Numbered from the stretch's first letter, positions 36,830 through 45,311 are shown. The stretch is 64,000 nucleotides of DNA from Streptomyces niger (GCF_000718305.1 NZ_JOFQ01000002.1:310001-374000), one strand, 5' to 3'. Program-made: numbers and translations. The notes: generated from the sequence alone by a model not told the origin.

Positions 36830-38112
36830 TCTTCGTCCTGGTCATCGCGGCGATCTTCGCGCTGCTCGGCGCGGTGCACTGGTACCTCTGGCGCCGCCTC
36901 GTCCGCGACACGACCACCCCCGGCAGCGTCGCGCGCCGCACCGGCACGACGTTCGCCGTCGTGCTCCCGCTGCTGATCCTCGGCGCGTTCGTCGCCCCGC
37001 GCGCGGGCGCCCCGTTCCCCCTCCAGCAGGCCATCGCCTGGCCGGGCTACCTCTGGCTCGCCCTCGTCCTCTACCTCACGCTCGCGCTGCTCGTCGGCGA
37101 GGTCGTACGGGCGGTCTGGCTACGGGTGCCGGCACGCGGGCCGTCCGCCGGGCCGGACGCGGAGGAGCGGGCGGCGGCGCCTGCCGCGGTGGCGTCCCTG
37201 GCCGCGGTGGCTCCCCCGGCCACCGGGGGAGCCCCGACCGCCGCGGAGACCCCGGCCACCGAGGTTTCCCCGCCCCCGTCCCCGGCCCCCTCCCGGCGCC
37301 TCTTCGTCGCCCGCTCGGTGGCGGTCGGCGCGACGGCGGCCGCGGCCGCGACCGTCGGCTACGGCACGTACAGCGTGCTCAGCGGCCCGCGCGTGAAGCG
37401 GATCACCGTCCCCCTCGCCAAGCTGCCGCGCGCCGCGCACGGCTACCGCATCGCCGTCGTCAGCGACATCCACCTCGGCCCGACTCTCGGCCGCGCGCAC
37501 ACCGAGCGGGTCGTGGCGGCGGTCAACCGCACCGACCCCGACCTGATCGCCATCGTCGGCGACCTCGTCGACGGCACCGTCGCCGACCTCGGCCCGGCCG
37601 CGGAGCCGCTGCGGCGGCTGGAGGCCCGGCACGGCTCCTTCTTCGTCACCGGCAACCACGAGTACTTCTCCGGCGTGCAGGAGTGGGTGGACCACGTACG
37701 CGAACTGGGCGTCCACCCGCTCCGCAACGCCCGCGTCGAACTCCCCGGCTTCGACCTCGCCGGCGTCAACGACATCTCCGGCGAGAACCACGCCGACGGC
37801 CCCGACTACGCCCGCGCCCTCGGCGACCGCGACCCGTCCCGCGCGTCGGTCCTCCTCGCGCACCAGCCGGTGATGATCCACGAGGCCGTACGACACGGCG
37901 TGGACCTCCAGCTCTCCGGCCACACCCACGGCGGCCAGCTCTGGCCCGGCAACCTGATCGCCGCAGCGGCCAACCCCACCGTCGCGGGCCTGGACCGCTA
38001 CGGCGACACCCAGCTCTACGTCACCCGCGGCGCGGGAGCCTGGGGCCCACCGGTCCGCGTGGGCGCCCCACCGGACGTCACGGTCGTGCGGCTCGCGTCC
38101 CGGGACGCGTGA
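36826..38112 (+). CDS. membrane-anchored metallophosphoesterase
   Basis: A 428-residue YaeI-type phosphoesterase. Three or four membrane helices lie within residues 1-100, then a Pro/Ala linker, another helix near residue 165, and a calcineurin-like domain with VSDIH, GDLVDG, GNHEYF, HQP and GHTHGGQLWPG, the full set of metal ligands. Related enzymes act on lipid or nucleotide phosphates; the substrate here is unknown. It is coupled to the SCO4848-family gene. Its last 35 bp overlap the convergent DUF397 gene. Confidence 0.92.
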   Translation: MIFVLVIAAIFALLGAVHWYLWRRLVRDTTTPGSVARRTGTTFAVVLPLLILGAFVAPRAGAPFPLQQAIAWPGYLWLALVLYLTLALLVGEVVRAVWLRVPARGPSAGPDAEERAAAPAAVASLAAVAPPATGGAPTAAETPATEVSPPPSPAPSRRLFVARSVAVGATAAAAATVGYGTYSVLSGPRVKRITVPLAKLPRAAHGYRIAVVSDIHLGPTLGRAHTERVVAAVNRTDPDLIAIVGDLVDGTVADLGPAAEPLRRLEARHGSFFVTGNHEYFSGVQEWVDHVRELGVHPLRNARVELPGFDLAGVNDISGENHADGPDYARALGDRDPSRASVLLAHQPVMIHEAVRHGVDLQLSGHTHGGQLWPGNLIAAAANPTVAGLDRYGDTQLYVTRGAGAWGPPVRVGAPPDVTVVRLASRDA

Positions 38113-38272
38113 CCAGCCCGTCTATGAACGCGGCCCAGGCGGCGTCCCCGAATATCAGCGCCGGGCCTTGTGGGTTCTTGCTGTCGCGCACGGGGACGCC
38201 GACAGATCGACCGGTATCTATCTCCACGCAGTTGGCGCCGTTTCCGCCGCTGTAGCTCGACTTACGCCACAT
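38078..38272 (-). CDS. DUF397 domain protein
   Basis: A 64-residue single-domain protein. WRKSSYSGGNGANCVEI and VRDSKNPQGPALIF are diagnostic of DUF397, a Streptomyces family usually encoded next to an XRE/DUF5753 regulator (BldB/WhiJ-type context). The protein may antagonise or assist the regulator upstream. Its start overlaps the regulator stop by 11 bp, so the two are coupled. It also overlaps the end of the convergent phosphoesterase gene. Confidence 0.93.
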   Translation of the reverse strand: MWRKSSYSGGNGANCVEIDTGRSVGVPVRDSKNPQGPALIFGDAAWAAFIDGLVTRPGTRAARP

Positions 38273-39083
38273 GCTCGTACTCCTCCGCAGCAGCTCTGAT
38301 CAGGGCCAGCGATGCAGAGTGTGACAGCGCGTCGCCCAGGGTCAGTTCGAAGTTCAGGTGACACTGCTGCACCACCGACGGCTGGTCGATGAGGTGGCCC
38401 GTTGCCAAGCCTTCAGCGTAGGTAATGGGCGGTGCGTCGTCGAACGACATCAGCATGGCCGAGCCCTCCATCAATGGGTGCACGCCGACCGCGAAGGGGA
38501 GGACGTGCACGCGGATGCGTTCGCTCTCGCCCAGTTCCGTGATGTACCGCAACTGCTCGGCCATGACGGCCGGACCACCGACGGGGCGTCGCAGAACTGC
38601 CTCGTCCAGCAGGCACCACATCACCGGCGTGGTGGGGTCCTGCAGGATGCGAGCCCGCTCCAGTCGGGTGACGACGATCTTGTCACAGACCTCATCGGTC
38701 TTGGGCGGGTAGTAGTGCCGGATGACCGCCCACGCATACGCCCGGGTCTGCAGCAGCCCGGGTACGAGGGACGACGCGTATTCGCGGATCATCGTGGCCC
38801 GCTTTTCGAGTTCGGCAACCAGCGCGAAATAGTTCGGCATCGACCGGTCGTCCAACGTCGGCAGGAACCGCTCGAAGAACCCGCCCGTTTCCAACACCTG
38901 GTCCAGCCGTCGCGCATCCTCAAGCGAGGGCTTTCGTCGGCCGGCCTCGATGTGGGCGATGTGCGTGCGGGACATGATCGCGCGCTGGCTCAGCACCTCC
39001 TGCGTCAGGCCGGCCGCCTCGCGTCGCTGCCGCAGCTCGCATCCGTACGCCGAACGTGATTCCGGGATCCCCTCGCCGTGCAT
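38262..39083 (-). CDS. XRE-family regulator with DUF5753 domain
   Basis: A 273-residue transcription regulator. Residues about 10-70 form a helix-turn-helix (LRQRREAAGLTQEVLSQRAIMSRTHIAHIEAGRRKPS). The rest is a DUF5753-type sensing domain (YASSLVPGLLQTRAYAWAVI, RLERARIL, MAEQLRYI). This architecture is abundant in Streptomyces and often controls development or antibiotic genes. I chose the ATG at 39083, which has a G-rich site upstream; a GTG at 39119 is also open. It is paired with the DUF397 gene and divergent from a small Cys-containing ORF. Confidence 0.92.
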   Translation of the reverse strand: MHGEGIPESRSAYGCELRQRREAAGLTQEVLSQRAIMSRTHIAHIEAGRRKPSLEDARRLDQVLETGGFFERFLPTLDDRSMPNYFALVAELEKRATMIREYASSLVPGLLQTRAYAWAVIRHYYPPKTDEVCDKIVVTRLERARILQDPTTPVMWCLLDEAVLRRPVGGPAVMAEQLRYITELGESERIRVHVLPFAVGVHPLMEGSAMLMSFDDAPPITYAEGLATGHLIDQPSVVQQCHLNFELTLGDALSHSASLALIRAAAEEYEHVA

Positions 39084-39203
39084 GTGCCCAACCCCCTTCG
39101 GTGACGGACCGGGTGTCACGTGTCACCTGCTGCCGAGCGTAGGGAGGCCGGGCCAAGCTGTGGGGCAAGAGCTCGGCCCCACCCCTCGAAGGAGCGCTTC
39201 CGC

Positions 39204-39413
39204 ATGATGGCCGTACAGCCGCCCTCGTCCTTTCCGCTGCCGTACCCCCGACCGCGGCCCGACTGCGAGCAGTGCATGCGCCTGGAGGGGATGGGCCGGG
39301 CAGCCCGTGCGGCCCACGACCGCAGCGGGGAGACGGACGCCCGGGTCCTGCTGCGCCACCACTACCGCGAGGTGCACGAAAATCGGGCGACGCCCGGCCG
39401 ACCGGGCTGTTAG
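39204..39413 (+). CDS. small protein with CxxC, divergent from the XRE regulator
   Basis: A 69-residue protein with a Pro-rich start, then DCEQCMRLEGMGRAARAA and a basic His-rich end (VLLRHHYREVHENR). The single CxxC plus later His residues could bind zinc. I recall similar small proteins next to XRE/DUF397 pairs in Streptomyces. AAGGAG lies upstream of the ATG at 39204. The 120-bp gap to the regulator start probably contains both promoters. Its role is unknown. Confidence 0.7.
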   Translation: MMAVQPPSSFPLPYPRPRPDCEQCMRLEGMGRAARAAHDRSGETDARVLLRHHYREVHENRATPGRPGC

Positions 39414-39424
39414 CTTCCGGAACC

Positions 39425-39928
39425 ATGGAACCGCTGTCCGAATCCGATATCCGTGCCTCTTTCGTGAACTGCTCGAAGGGGGAGGCGAAGCGGCTGAACA
39501 TACCGGCGGGACTGGACGGGCTCCCGTGGGACGACCTGGACTTCCTCGGCTGGCGTGATCCGCAGGCGCCCGACCGGGCCTACCTGGTCGCGCCCCGGGA
39601 CGGCGGACCGCTCGGCGTCACGCTGCGCCGGCCGCAGAACATCCGCCGGACGTTCACCAAGACCACGGTCTGCTCGCTCTGCCTGACCGCGCACGGCGGC
39701 TCCGGGGTGAGCCTGCTCGCCGCGCCCCGGGCCGGGGCGGCGGGCCGGCAGGGCAACACCGTCGGTGCGTACGTCTGCGCCGACCTCGCCTGCTCGCTCT
39801 ACCTCCGCGGCAAGAAGCAGCCCGACCTCGCCGCGCGCTACGAGGAGCAGCTCGGCGTGGCGGAGAAGGTCGCCCGGATGACGACGAACCTCGACGCGTT
39901 CCTCGCGAAGGTCACCGGCGAGCACTGA
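39425..39928 (+). CDS. FBP-domain protein (FusB-like zinc-finger family)
   Basis: A 167-residue protein. VCSLCLTAHGG and VCADLACSLYLRGK supply the four Cys of the treble-clef zinc finger of the FBP family, whose best known members are the EF-G-binding FusB/FusC proteins. The N-terminal 70 residues (MEPLSESDIRASFVNCSKGEAKRL, DFLGWRDPQAPDRAYLV) also match. It may act on the ribosome through EF-G, but this is inferred from the family. It begins 11 bp after the small Cys-containing gene. Confidence 0.88.
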   Translation: MEPLSESDIRASFVNCSKGEAKRLNIPAGLDGLPWDDLDFLGWRDPQAPDRAYLVAPRDGGPLGVTLRRPQNIRRTFTKTTVCSLCLTAHGGSGVSLLAAPRAGAAGRQGNTVGAYVCADLACSLYLRGKKQPDLAARYEEQLGVAEKVARMTTNLDAFLAKVTGEH

Positions 39929-40046
39929 TTCCTCAATCCATCGGCACACCCCCCATTCCCATTTCCCGGGCTGCTGTCCGCAGTTCGGGTGTGGGATGGT
40001 GGCGGGGAACTCCTCGAGGAGTTGTTGCTCGAAGGGCGGGGGCCAG

Positions 40047-40358
40047 ATGGGCGAGCAATCCTGGATCGGGCTGGCTGATGCCGTGGCTGCCGTACGGGGT
40101 GAATTGCAGCAGGCGGTCGCTGAGGGGGCGGGGCAGGCCATTCGGTTCACTACGGGACCGGTGGAACTCGAGTTCACCGTGGCGGTGAATCTCGATGCCC
40201 GTGCCAAAGTGCGGGTCATGGTGCTGCCCTGGTCTGCGGACGTCCAGGCTTCGTATGCGAGAGGGGCGACCCACCGGCTGAAGGTGACGCTGCAGCCGGT
40301 CGACAGTCAGGGGGCCGACGTCGAAATCGCCGCGGCGTCCCGTGAACGGCCGCGATAA
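40047..40358 (+). CDS. trypco2-family protein
   Basis: A 103-residue cytoplasmic protein. IGLADAVAAVRGELQQAVAEG followed by IRFTTGPVELEFTVAV and ARAKVRVMVLPWSADVQASYARGATHRLKVTLQPV matches what I recall as trypsin-co-occurring domain 2 (trypco2). Those domains are named for their link to trypsin-like peptidases in predicted conflict or signalling systems of actinobacteria. As expected, a trypsin-like gene begins 6 bp downstream. The ATG at 40047 has a G-rich site; the frame extends to 39996. I am fairly sure of the family and not of its mechanism. Confidence 0.82.
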   Translation: MGEQSWIGLADAVAAVRGELQQAVAEGAGQAIRFTTGPVELEFTVAVNLDARAKVRVMVLPWSADVQASYARGATHRLKVTLQPVDSQGADVEIAAASRERPR

Positions 40359-40363
40359 GACGT

Positions 40364-42502
40364 GTGGTGGCCGCGATGGACATCACCCGCGTCATGGAGA
40401 TCTGGTGCCGCTCTTCCCGCGATGACGAGCAGCCCAAGGCCGGCAGCGGATATCTCGTATCGACCGATCTCGTACTCACCGCGCGGCACTGCGTGAACCT
40501 CGCCGAGGCCGTCGTGGACGTGCGGCGCGTTGCCAGAACCGGTACCGGACAATGGCACCGGGCCGAAGTGCTGTGGATGGCGCCGGAGGGCGCGTCGGAC
40601 ATCGCCGTGCTGCACATACGGGATTCCGGGTGGACACGTCAGCGGCTCAGGCCGGTGCGGTGGGGACGGCTGGCCGGTGCCGATGAGCAGGTCCCCTGCA
40701 TTGCCGTGGGGTTCCCCGACGCGGAACGGTCGAGCGGCAACGTGCGCGACACAAAAGAGATACGGGGAGTGATCGAGCCGCTGACCGGTGTGAAATCGGG
40801 CAACCTTTCCCTCCACGTCAAGGACAGTTCCTTACCGAAGGAGCTGCCCGGCGGCACGCTGTGGTCCGGTATTTCCGGAGCCGCGCTTTTCAGTGGTCCG
40901 TGGCTCGTCGGTGTGATCACCCGGGCGCCCGTCGCCCGGCACGGTGTCAGTGCGCTCACGGCGGCCCCCGTTGCCGGCTGTCTCGCACCACTGCGAGCCC
41001 TGGGACTGATCTCGGGTCTGCACAAGGTCACCGCGCGTGCGGTACGGCGGGCGAAAATCAGGACGCCTGCGCTGAGGGCAGGCGCGCTCGTCGTCGTAGC
41101 CACCGGCGTGAGCCTTGTCATCGCGTACACCATCCCGCCGGAAGCACCGCCCATCCACCGCATGAGCGGCCTGCCGAATGCCGGTGTCGTCAGCTTCGAG
41201 GGCCGGGGCGACGAGCAGGACCCTCAGGTGCTGGACGACGTCGCGACGAGTTTCACCCGTGCACTGCGGAGGACCCTGAAGGGTACGGAGGTGCACGGCT
41301 ATGTCTCGGACGTCCGCCTGCCGCTGAGCGGACTGACCGGTTCGGACCGACGGCAACTCGACAATCGCACGAGCGATTTCGTGCGCCGGTCGAACGCGGC
41401 TCTGGTGATCAGCGCGCTGGTGAACACCGATACGACGGGGCAGACGAAGGTCACGCCCGCGATATACGTGCGACCGGACCAGGTGCCGGACGCCCCGGAG
41501 CTCTCCGGCTGGTACGCGGGCGGTGACATCGTGATGGACGCTGGCTGGGAGTCGTCCACCGGCCGGAACGCGGTCGTCTCGCAGCTCGTCGCCCGTACGC
41601 GCGGGCTGGCCGAATTCGTGACGGCACTCGACCTGTGGCGCAACGGCAGAGGCAACGAGGCAGCGGAGAAGTTCGACAGGCTGCTGCGCGATGACGATTC
41701 CGCGGGCCGCTCGCTGAACAAGCAGTTTGTCGGGAGCGACCTACTCCACTTGTTCCGCGGTCACGCGCTGGAGCAGATGGCGCTCGGGGAGAACGCGGCC
41801 GGCTGGAAGGCGGCACTGACTGCCGCCCGCGCCGACTACGAGGCTGTGCCGCGTGGGTCCCCGATCCACCGTAGGGCCCGCCTGAGCCTGGCCGGGAACA
41901 CCTACCTCACGTCGGTCGGTCCGGCCCCCACCTGCCGGGTGAAGACCGTGCAGCCGGCGGGGCTGAAGACCGCGGCAGCCTCCTTGCAACGGCTGGCGAG
42001 CGATGCCGCCTTCACCGACATCGGACGGCTCAAGGCGTCGGTGAACCTCGCCCAGGTCAAGCAGTGCCTGATCACAGCCGGCCTGACACCGGACGACGGC
42101 TCCGTCGACCGGCTGACCGCGCGGGTGCGCGCGGCGAGGCATGTCGACGGCGGGCAACCGTTGCGCGCACTTGCCGCTTCGGTCGCGGCAACGCACTCGG
42201 CTGCCGAGGGAGAACTGGCCGAGGCCGTCATGACCATGAAGGAAGCACTCAAGGACGAAAGGCGCTTCGCGACCCGTGCCCTGTGGGAGGGACTGCTGGC
42301 TTCCTGGAGCTACCGGCTGTGTGCCGTCGCGGACGGCGACGGAGCTCAACGCAGGTCGATCAGCCAGCTCGAAGCGGCAGTCAGCAGTGGGGAGGTACCG
42401 GCCCGGAAACTAACCGAATATCACGCGGTATTCGATGACGAAAGGTCTGCCGCGCACGCCAGGTGCGGAGCGGGCGGCGGGGCAGCCGACCGGTCCGACT
42501 GA
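40364..42502 (+). CDS. cytoplasmic trypsin-like domain fused through a membrane helix to a TPR-like region
   Basis: A 712-residue membrane protein with no signal peptide. Residues 1-210 form a trypsin-like domain with His42 (TARHC), Asp79 (ASDIAVL) and Ser171 (SGISGAAL), a complete triad. A membrane helix spans about residues 237-257 after the basic stretch RAVRRAKIRTP, so the protease should face the cytoplasm. Residues about 265-420 form an extracellular alpha/beta domain, and from about 425 to the end the sequence is helical, with TPR-like repeats. Start choice among GTG 40364, GTG 40367 and ATG 40376 is open. It follows the trypco2 gene by 5 bp and precedes a lipoprotein gene. Confidence 0.85.
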   Translation: MVAAMDITRVMEIWCRSSRDDEQPKAGSGYLVSTDLVLTARHCVNLAEAVVDVRRVARTGTGQWHRAEVLWMAPEGASDIAVLHIRDSGWTRQRLRPVRWGRLAGADEQVPCIAVGFPDAERSSGNVRDTKEIRGVIEPLTGVKSGNLSLHVKDSSLPKELPGGTLWSGISGAALFSGPWLVGVITRAPVARHGVSALTAAPVAGCLAPLRALGLISGLHKVTARAVRRAKIRTPALRAGALVVVATGVSLVIAYTIPPEAPPIHRMSGLPNAGVVSFEGRGDEQDPQVLDDVATSFTRALRRTLKGTEVHGYVSDVRLPLSGLTGSDRRQLDNRTSDFVRRSNAALVISALVNTDTTGQTKVTPAIYVRPDQVPDAPELSGWYAGGDIVMDAGWESSTGRNAVVSQLVARTRGLAEFVTALDLWRNGRGNEAAEKFDRLLRDDDSAGRSLNKQFVGSDLLHLFRGHALEQMALGENAAGWKAALTAARADYEAVPRGSPIHRRARLSLAGNTYLTSVGPAPTCRVKTVQPAGLKTAAASLQRLASDAAFTDIGRLKASVNLAQVKQCLITAGLTPDDGSVDRLTARVRAARHVDGGQPLRALAASVAATHSAAEGELAEAVMTMKEALKDERRFATRALWEGLLASWSYRLCAVADGDGAQRRSISQLEAAVSSGEVPARKLTEYHAVFDDERSAAHARCGAGGGAADRSD

Positions 42503-42508
42503 GAGGCT

Positions 42509-43564
42509 GTGGTGCACGTGAAAACCAAAGGGATACTGGCGGTACTACTGCTCTTATGCCTGGCCCTGTCTGCGTGCTCTTGCACGTCGGAGGGCGGTAA
42601 CCGGCCTCCGACGTCGGCCTCGGGTGAGGACACGAGTCACACGGGATCGGAGCCGGCAGGTGGCACAGGCTCGGAAAGCAAGCCGACCTCACCTGGCGAT
42701 TCGGGTGCCGACCGCGGCTCGGGCACGGGAGACGAATCCGCCACAGCGACAGCAGGCGGCGGAAAGTCCACGCCGTCCCGGTCCCAGGCGCAAGCTGATT
42801 ACCTGCTGGCCCAGCAGATCACGTTACTCGGCCAGGGGGACGGGAAGTTGATGAGTTGCGAGAACGACCTGACGGAGTACCCGGATGACCTCCGCAGCTC
42901 GCCGGCCGTGTGGCTGACCAGTTCTTCCGGCCCGGGGGAAGCTCCCTTGGTCGATGAGGTCGCTCTCTGCCTGCAGGGATTCGCCAATGATCTGCCGATT
43001 ACGGTGAATGTCACGGTGGGAGGTCAGGATCACGCGGTCGAGGTGACACCTGTACCGGGTACGCTTCCGGTCTCCGAGGGGCCGGAAGAGAATGCGCCCC
43101 CCGGCACCTTGTTCGACGGCGCAGCGTTGAACGTCTACGGCGTCGGGGAGGAGTCGGTACAGAGCCGGATATGGCACTTCGTGCCCCCGGACTCCGTACG
43201 AGAGCGTCTTGCCGCCGCCGGTGCCCTACGGATCACCGCGTTCCAGGGCGGCGCCGCTGCCTCCCGTGTCCAGACGGTAACGCTTCCGCGCGAGCCGGAG
43301 CGGAATTGGCTGCAGGTGAAGGGAAGCCCCCGCCATCTCGTGGTTTACGGATTCGGACGGGGTGAGCGCGTCCCGGTCGGCCTGTACGCCGTGGACCAGT
43401 CGCTGGACGCCGTGCTCGTCCGGCAGATCGGCACGGTCGTCATGCCTGCTTCCCGGGTGGTGGTGTTCACCGTGCCACACGACGTTCTCGCGCTCCGGCC
43501 GAAGACGAAGTACTGCGTCACGGTGCCGCTGTCGACGCAGGGCGCCGGCTGCTCCTTGGGCTGA
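42509..43564 (+). CDS. lipoprotein of the trypco2-trypsin operon
   Basis: A 351-residue exported lipoprotein. The signal sequence ILAVLLLLCLALSAC carries the lipobox LSAC. A Ser/Thr/Gly linker of about 70 residues is followed by a strand-rich region (PITVNVTVGGQDHAVEVTPVP, LRITAFQGGAAASRVQTVTLP, VYGFGRGERVPVGLYAV). I do not recognise the fold. It starts 6 bp after the trypsin-TPR gene, with GAGAGG upstream, so it is in the same operon and would meet the extracellular TPR-like part of that protein. Several GTG codons compete as start. Confidence 0.75.
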   Translation: MVHVKTKGILAVLLLLCLALSACSCTSEGGNRPPTSASGEDTSHTGSEPAGGTGSESKPTSPGDSGADRGSGTGDESATATAGGGKSTPSRSQAQADYLLAQQITLLGQGDGKLMSCENDLTEYPDDLRSSPAVWLTSSSGPGEAPLVDEVALCLQGFANDLPITVNVTVGGQDHAVEVTPVPGTLPVSEGPEENAPPGTLFDGAALNVYGVGEESVQSRIWHFVPPDSVRERLAAAGALRITAFQGGAAASRVQTVTLPREPERNWLQVKGSPRHLVVYGFGRGERVPVGLYAVDQSLDAVLVRQIGTVVMPASRVVVFTVPHDVLALRPKTKYCVTVPLSTQGAGCSLG

Positions 43565-43600
43565 CCGTTCAGACCGTGCTCGTCATTGCCGCAGCGCTCC

Positions 43601-44311
43601 TCAGCGACCGTCCCCCCGCTTCGCCCCCGGCATCAGGAAGTCGTCCAGGAGTTCTGTCAGTTCGCGGACCAGTGGGCGGAGGACGCGGAAGCGGGAAGCG
43701 GCGATCAGGCGGGCGACCAGGGGGGACGTGCGGGTGACCAGGGCGCGGCTGCGGGCGCAGTTCGGTGAGCGGTCGTGGACCCAGTACAGGACGAGGCCCA
43801 TCTGCTGGAGCCAGAGCAGGCGGGGGAGCTGGTCGGCCAGCTCGGGCGCCGACTTCACGTCCGCGCCGGCCAGTACCTCCCGGTGCAGGGCGATGGCCGC
43901 CTCGCGGGGGCCTTCGGAGGCGGCCGAGAAGGGGCTGAGCGGGCTGTCCGGGTCGGCGGCGTTCTTGAAGAACTGCGCGGCGAACCGGTGGTACGGGGCC
44001 GCGACGTCCAGCCAGCTGAGCAGCAGCCCGCGGATGCGGGCCGACAGGTCGGTCTCGGTGGCGAGGACCTGGGCGGCGGCCGCCCGGTGCTCGTCGGCGA
44101 TCCGGTCGTAGAACCCCTGGATCAGGTGTTCCTTGGAGGAGAAGTAGTAGTAGGCGTTGCCGACCGAGACGCCGGCCTCCTGGGCGATCGCCCGCATGGT
44201 GGTCTTGTCGTACCCGCGCTCCTCGAACAGGTCCATCGCGGCCTGCAGGATGCGGGTGCGGGTCTGCTCGCCCTTGGCGGGCCGGGGCGTCCCGGTCGTC
44301 TCGTCGCTCAC
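43601..44311 (-). CDS. TetR-family regulator
   Basis: A 236-residue repressor. Residues about 14-62 hold the TetR DNA-binding helix-turn-helix (ILQAAMDLFEERGYDKTTMRAIAQEAGVSVGNAYYYFSSKE). The remaining helices form the ligand and dimer domain. It is the last gene of a three-gene operon whose promoter carries two matching palindromes, so it probably represses its own operon. The ligand is unknown. The next gene upstream ends 11 bp before its start. Confidence 0.93.
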   Translation of the reverse strand: MSDETTGTPRPAKGEQTRTRILQAAMDLFEERGYDKTTMRAIAQEAGVSVGNAYYYFSSKEHLIQGFYDRIADEHRAAAAQVLATETDLSARIRGLLLSWLDVAAPYHRFAAQFFKNAADPDSPLSPFSAASEGPREAAIALHREVLAGADVKSAPELADQLPRLLWLQQMGLVLYWVHDRSPNCARSRALVTRTSPLVARLIAASRFRVLRPLVRELTELLDDFLMPGAKRGDGR

Positions 44312-44322
44312 AGGGTCCGACC

Positions 44323-44832
44323 TTAGCCGGGGGCCGGTCGGCCCCCGCCGGCCCGTCGCTCCGGGACGTACGACCAGCCCCGTGCCCGGTCGTACGTCCA
44401 GCCGTCGGCCCGCTCCCGCGCGGGTCCCGTGGGGTGGTGCGCCGCGCGGTACTTCGCCGCCGCCAGCACGGCCGCCCGGGCCAGCGGCGCGCCCGCCGGG
44501 GTGGCGAGGCGGTGGGCCGTGGCGCGGTGGGCGGCCAGCGCCCAGAGGCAGACGATCCAGGCGGCGGCGCCCCGGTAGACCTGGCCCCCGTCGCCGACGC
44601 AGGTGATGTCGCGCAGCGTGGTGTCGTGGTCCAGCTCGGGGAAGCGGCGCCGCGCCTCGGCCGAGCCGGCCGGGACCGGTACGAGGGGGACGAGCTGCCG
44701 CTGCCGGGTCAGCCAGTCCCGTACGAAGGCGCAGAGCGGGCAGTCCGGGTCGTAGAGCACGGTGATCGACCGGAGCGGGGTCCGCGGTCGCGCTGCCGAG
44801 GCCGGAGTCGGAGCCGGGGCCGGGGTCGGCAT
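44323..44832 (-). CDS. DCC-family (DUF393) thiol-disulfide oxidoreductase-like protein
   Basis: A 169-residue protein. VLYDPDCPLCAFVRDWL contains the D-x-x-C-x-x-C motif that names the DCC family. The following PVPAGSAEARRRFPELD and GAAAWIVCLWAL segments also fit. The family has a thioredoxin-like fold, with little direct biochemistry known. It sits between a membrane protein and a TetR regulator, 3 bp after the membrane protein stop, so a membrane redox function is possible. Confidence 0.9.
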   Translation of the reverse strand: MPTPAPAPTPASAARPRTPLRSITVLYDPDCPLCAFVRDWLTRQRQLVPLVPVPAGSAEARRRFPELDHDTTLRDITCVGDGGQVYRGAAAWIVCLWALAAHRATAHRLATPAGAPLARAAVLAAAKYRAAHHPTGPARERADGWTYDRARGWSYVPERRAGGGRPAPG

Positions 44833-44835
44833 GGC

Positions 44836-45240
44836 TCAGGCCTGCGCCGGGGCGGTGAAGCCCTGCGGCTCGACCGGCGGCAGCTGCTCGCGCTCCATGG
44901 CGCCACGGCGCCGGATGCGGCTGAGGACGTAGACGTTCGCCAGGTGCAGGACGCCCAGTACGAGCAGGACGACGCCGAGCTTGACCGAGAGCGTCTCGAC
45001 CAGGCCGCGGGCGGTGGCGACGGCGTCGGCGGCGCGCAGGTACAGGGCGACGAAGCCCAGGTTGACCAGGTAGAGGCCGACGACGAGCAGGTGGTTCACG
45101 GCGTCCGCGAGCTTTTCGTTCCCGCGCAGGACGTCGGCCAGGAAGATCTGGCCGTTCCGGCTGAGGGTGCGGGCGACCCAGACGGTCAGGGCGATGCTGA
45201 CCAGCAGGTATACCGCGTAGGCGACGACGGTGAGGTCCAT
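44836..45240 (-). CDS. four-helix membrane protein, first gene of the TetR-controlled operon
   Basis: A 134-residue protein with about three to four membrane helices (AYAVYLLVSIALTVWVA, LLVVGLYLVNLGFVALYL, LGVVLLVLGVLHLANVYVL) and a short cytoplasmic tail. I recall it only as a conserved actinobacterial membrane protein. It is the first gene of an operon with a DCC-family protein and TetR. Two palindromic operators lie within 75 bp upstream. Its induction should depend on the TetR ligand. Confidence 0.8.
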   Translation of the reverse strand: MDLTVVAYAVYLLVSIALTVWVARTLSRNGQIFLADVLRGNEKLADAVNHLLVVGLYLVNLGFVALYLRAADAVATARGLVETLSVKLGVVLLVLGVLHLANVYVLSRIRRRGAMEREQLPPVEPQGFTAPAQA

Positions 45241-45253
45241 GGGACGGCCTTTC

Positions 45254-45265
45254 TGAACGTGTTCA
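45254..45265. promoter_or_regulatory. proximal TetR operator
   Basis: TGAACGTGTTCA, an inverted repeat with arms TGAAC and GTTCA, lies 14 bp upstream of the membrane protein start. It matches the core of the distal palindrome; the centres are 45 bp apart. Confidence 0.75.
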
Positions 45266-45297
45266 ATTCCCCGTTGTCGTCGACAGTAGACCTGTTC

Positions 45298-45311
45298 TTG
45301 AACATGTTCAA
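45298..45311. promoter_or_regulatory. distal TetR operator, perfect 14-bp palindrome overlapping a -35 element
   Basis: TTGAACATGTTCAA is a perfect palindrome. Read on the minus strand, its first six bases, TTGAAC, could be a -35 element, with TACTGT 17 bp later as -10. Binding here would block transcription of the operon encoding the TetR. Confidence 0.78.
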
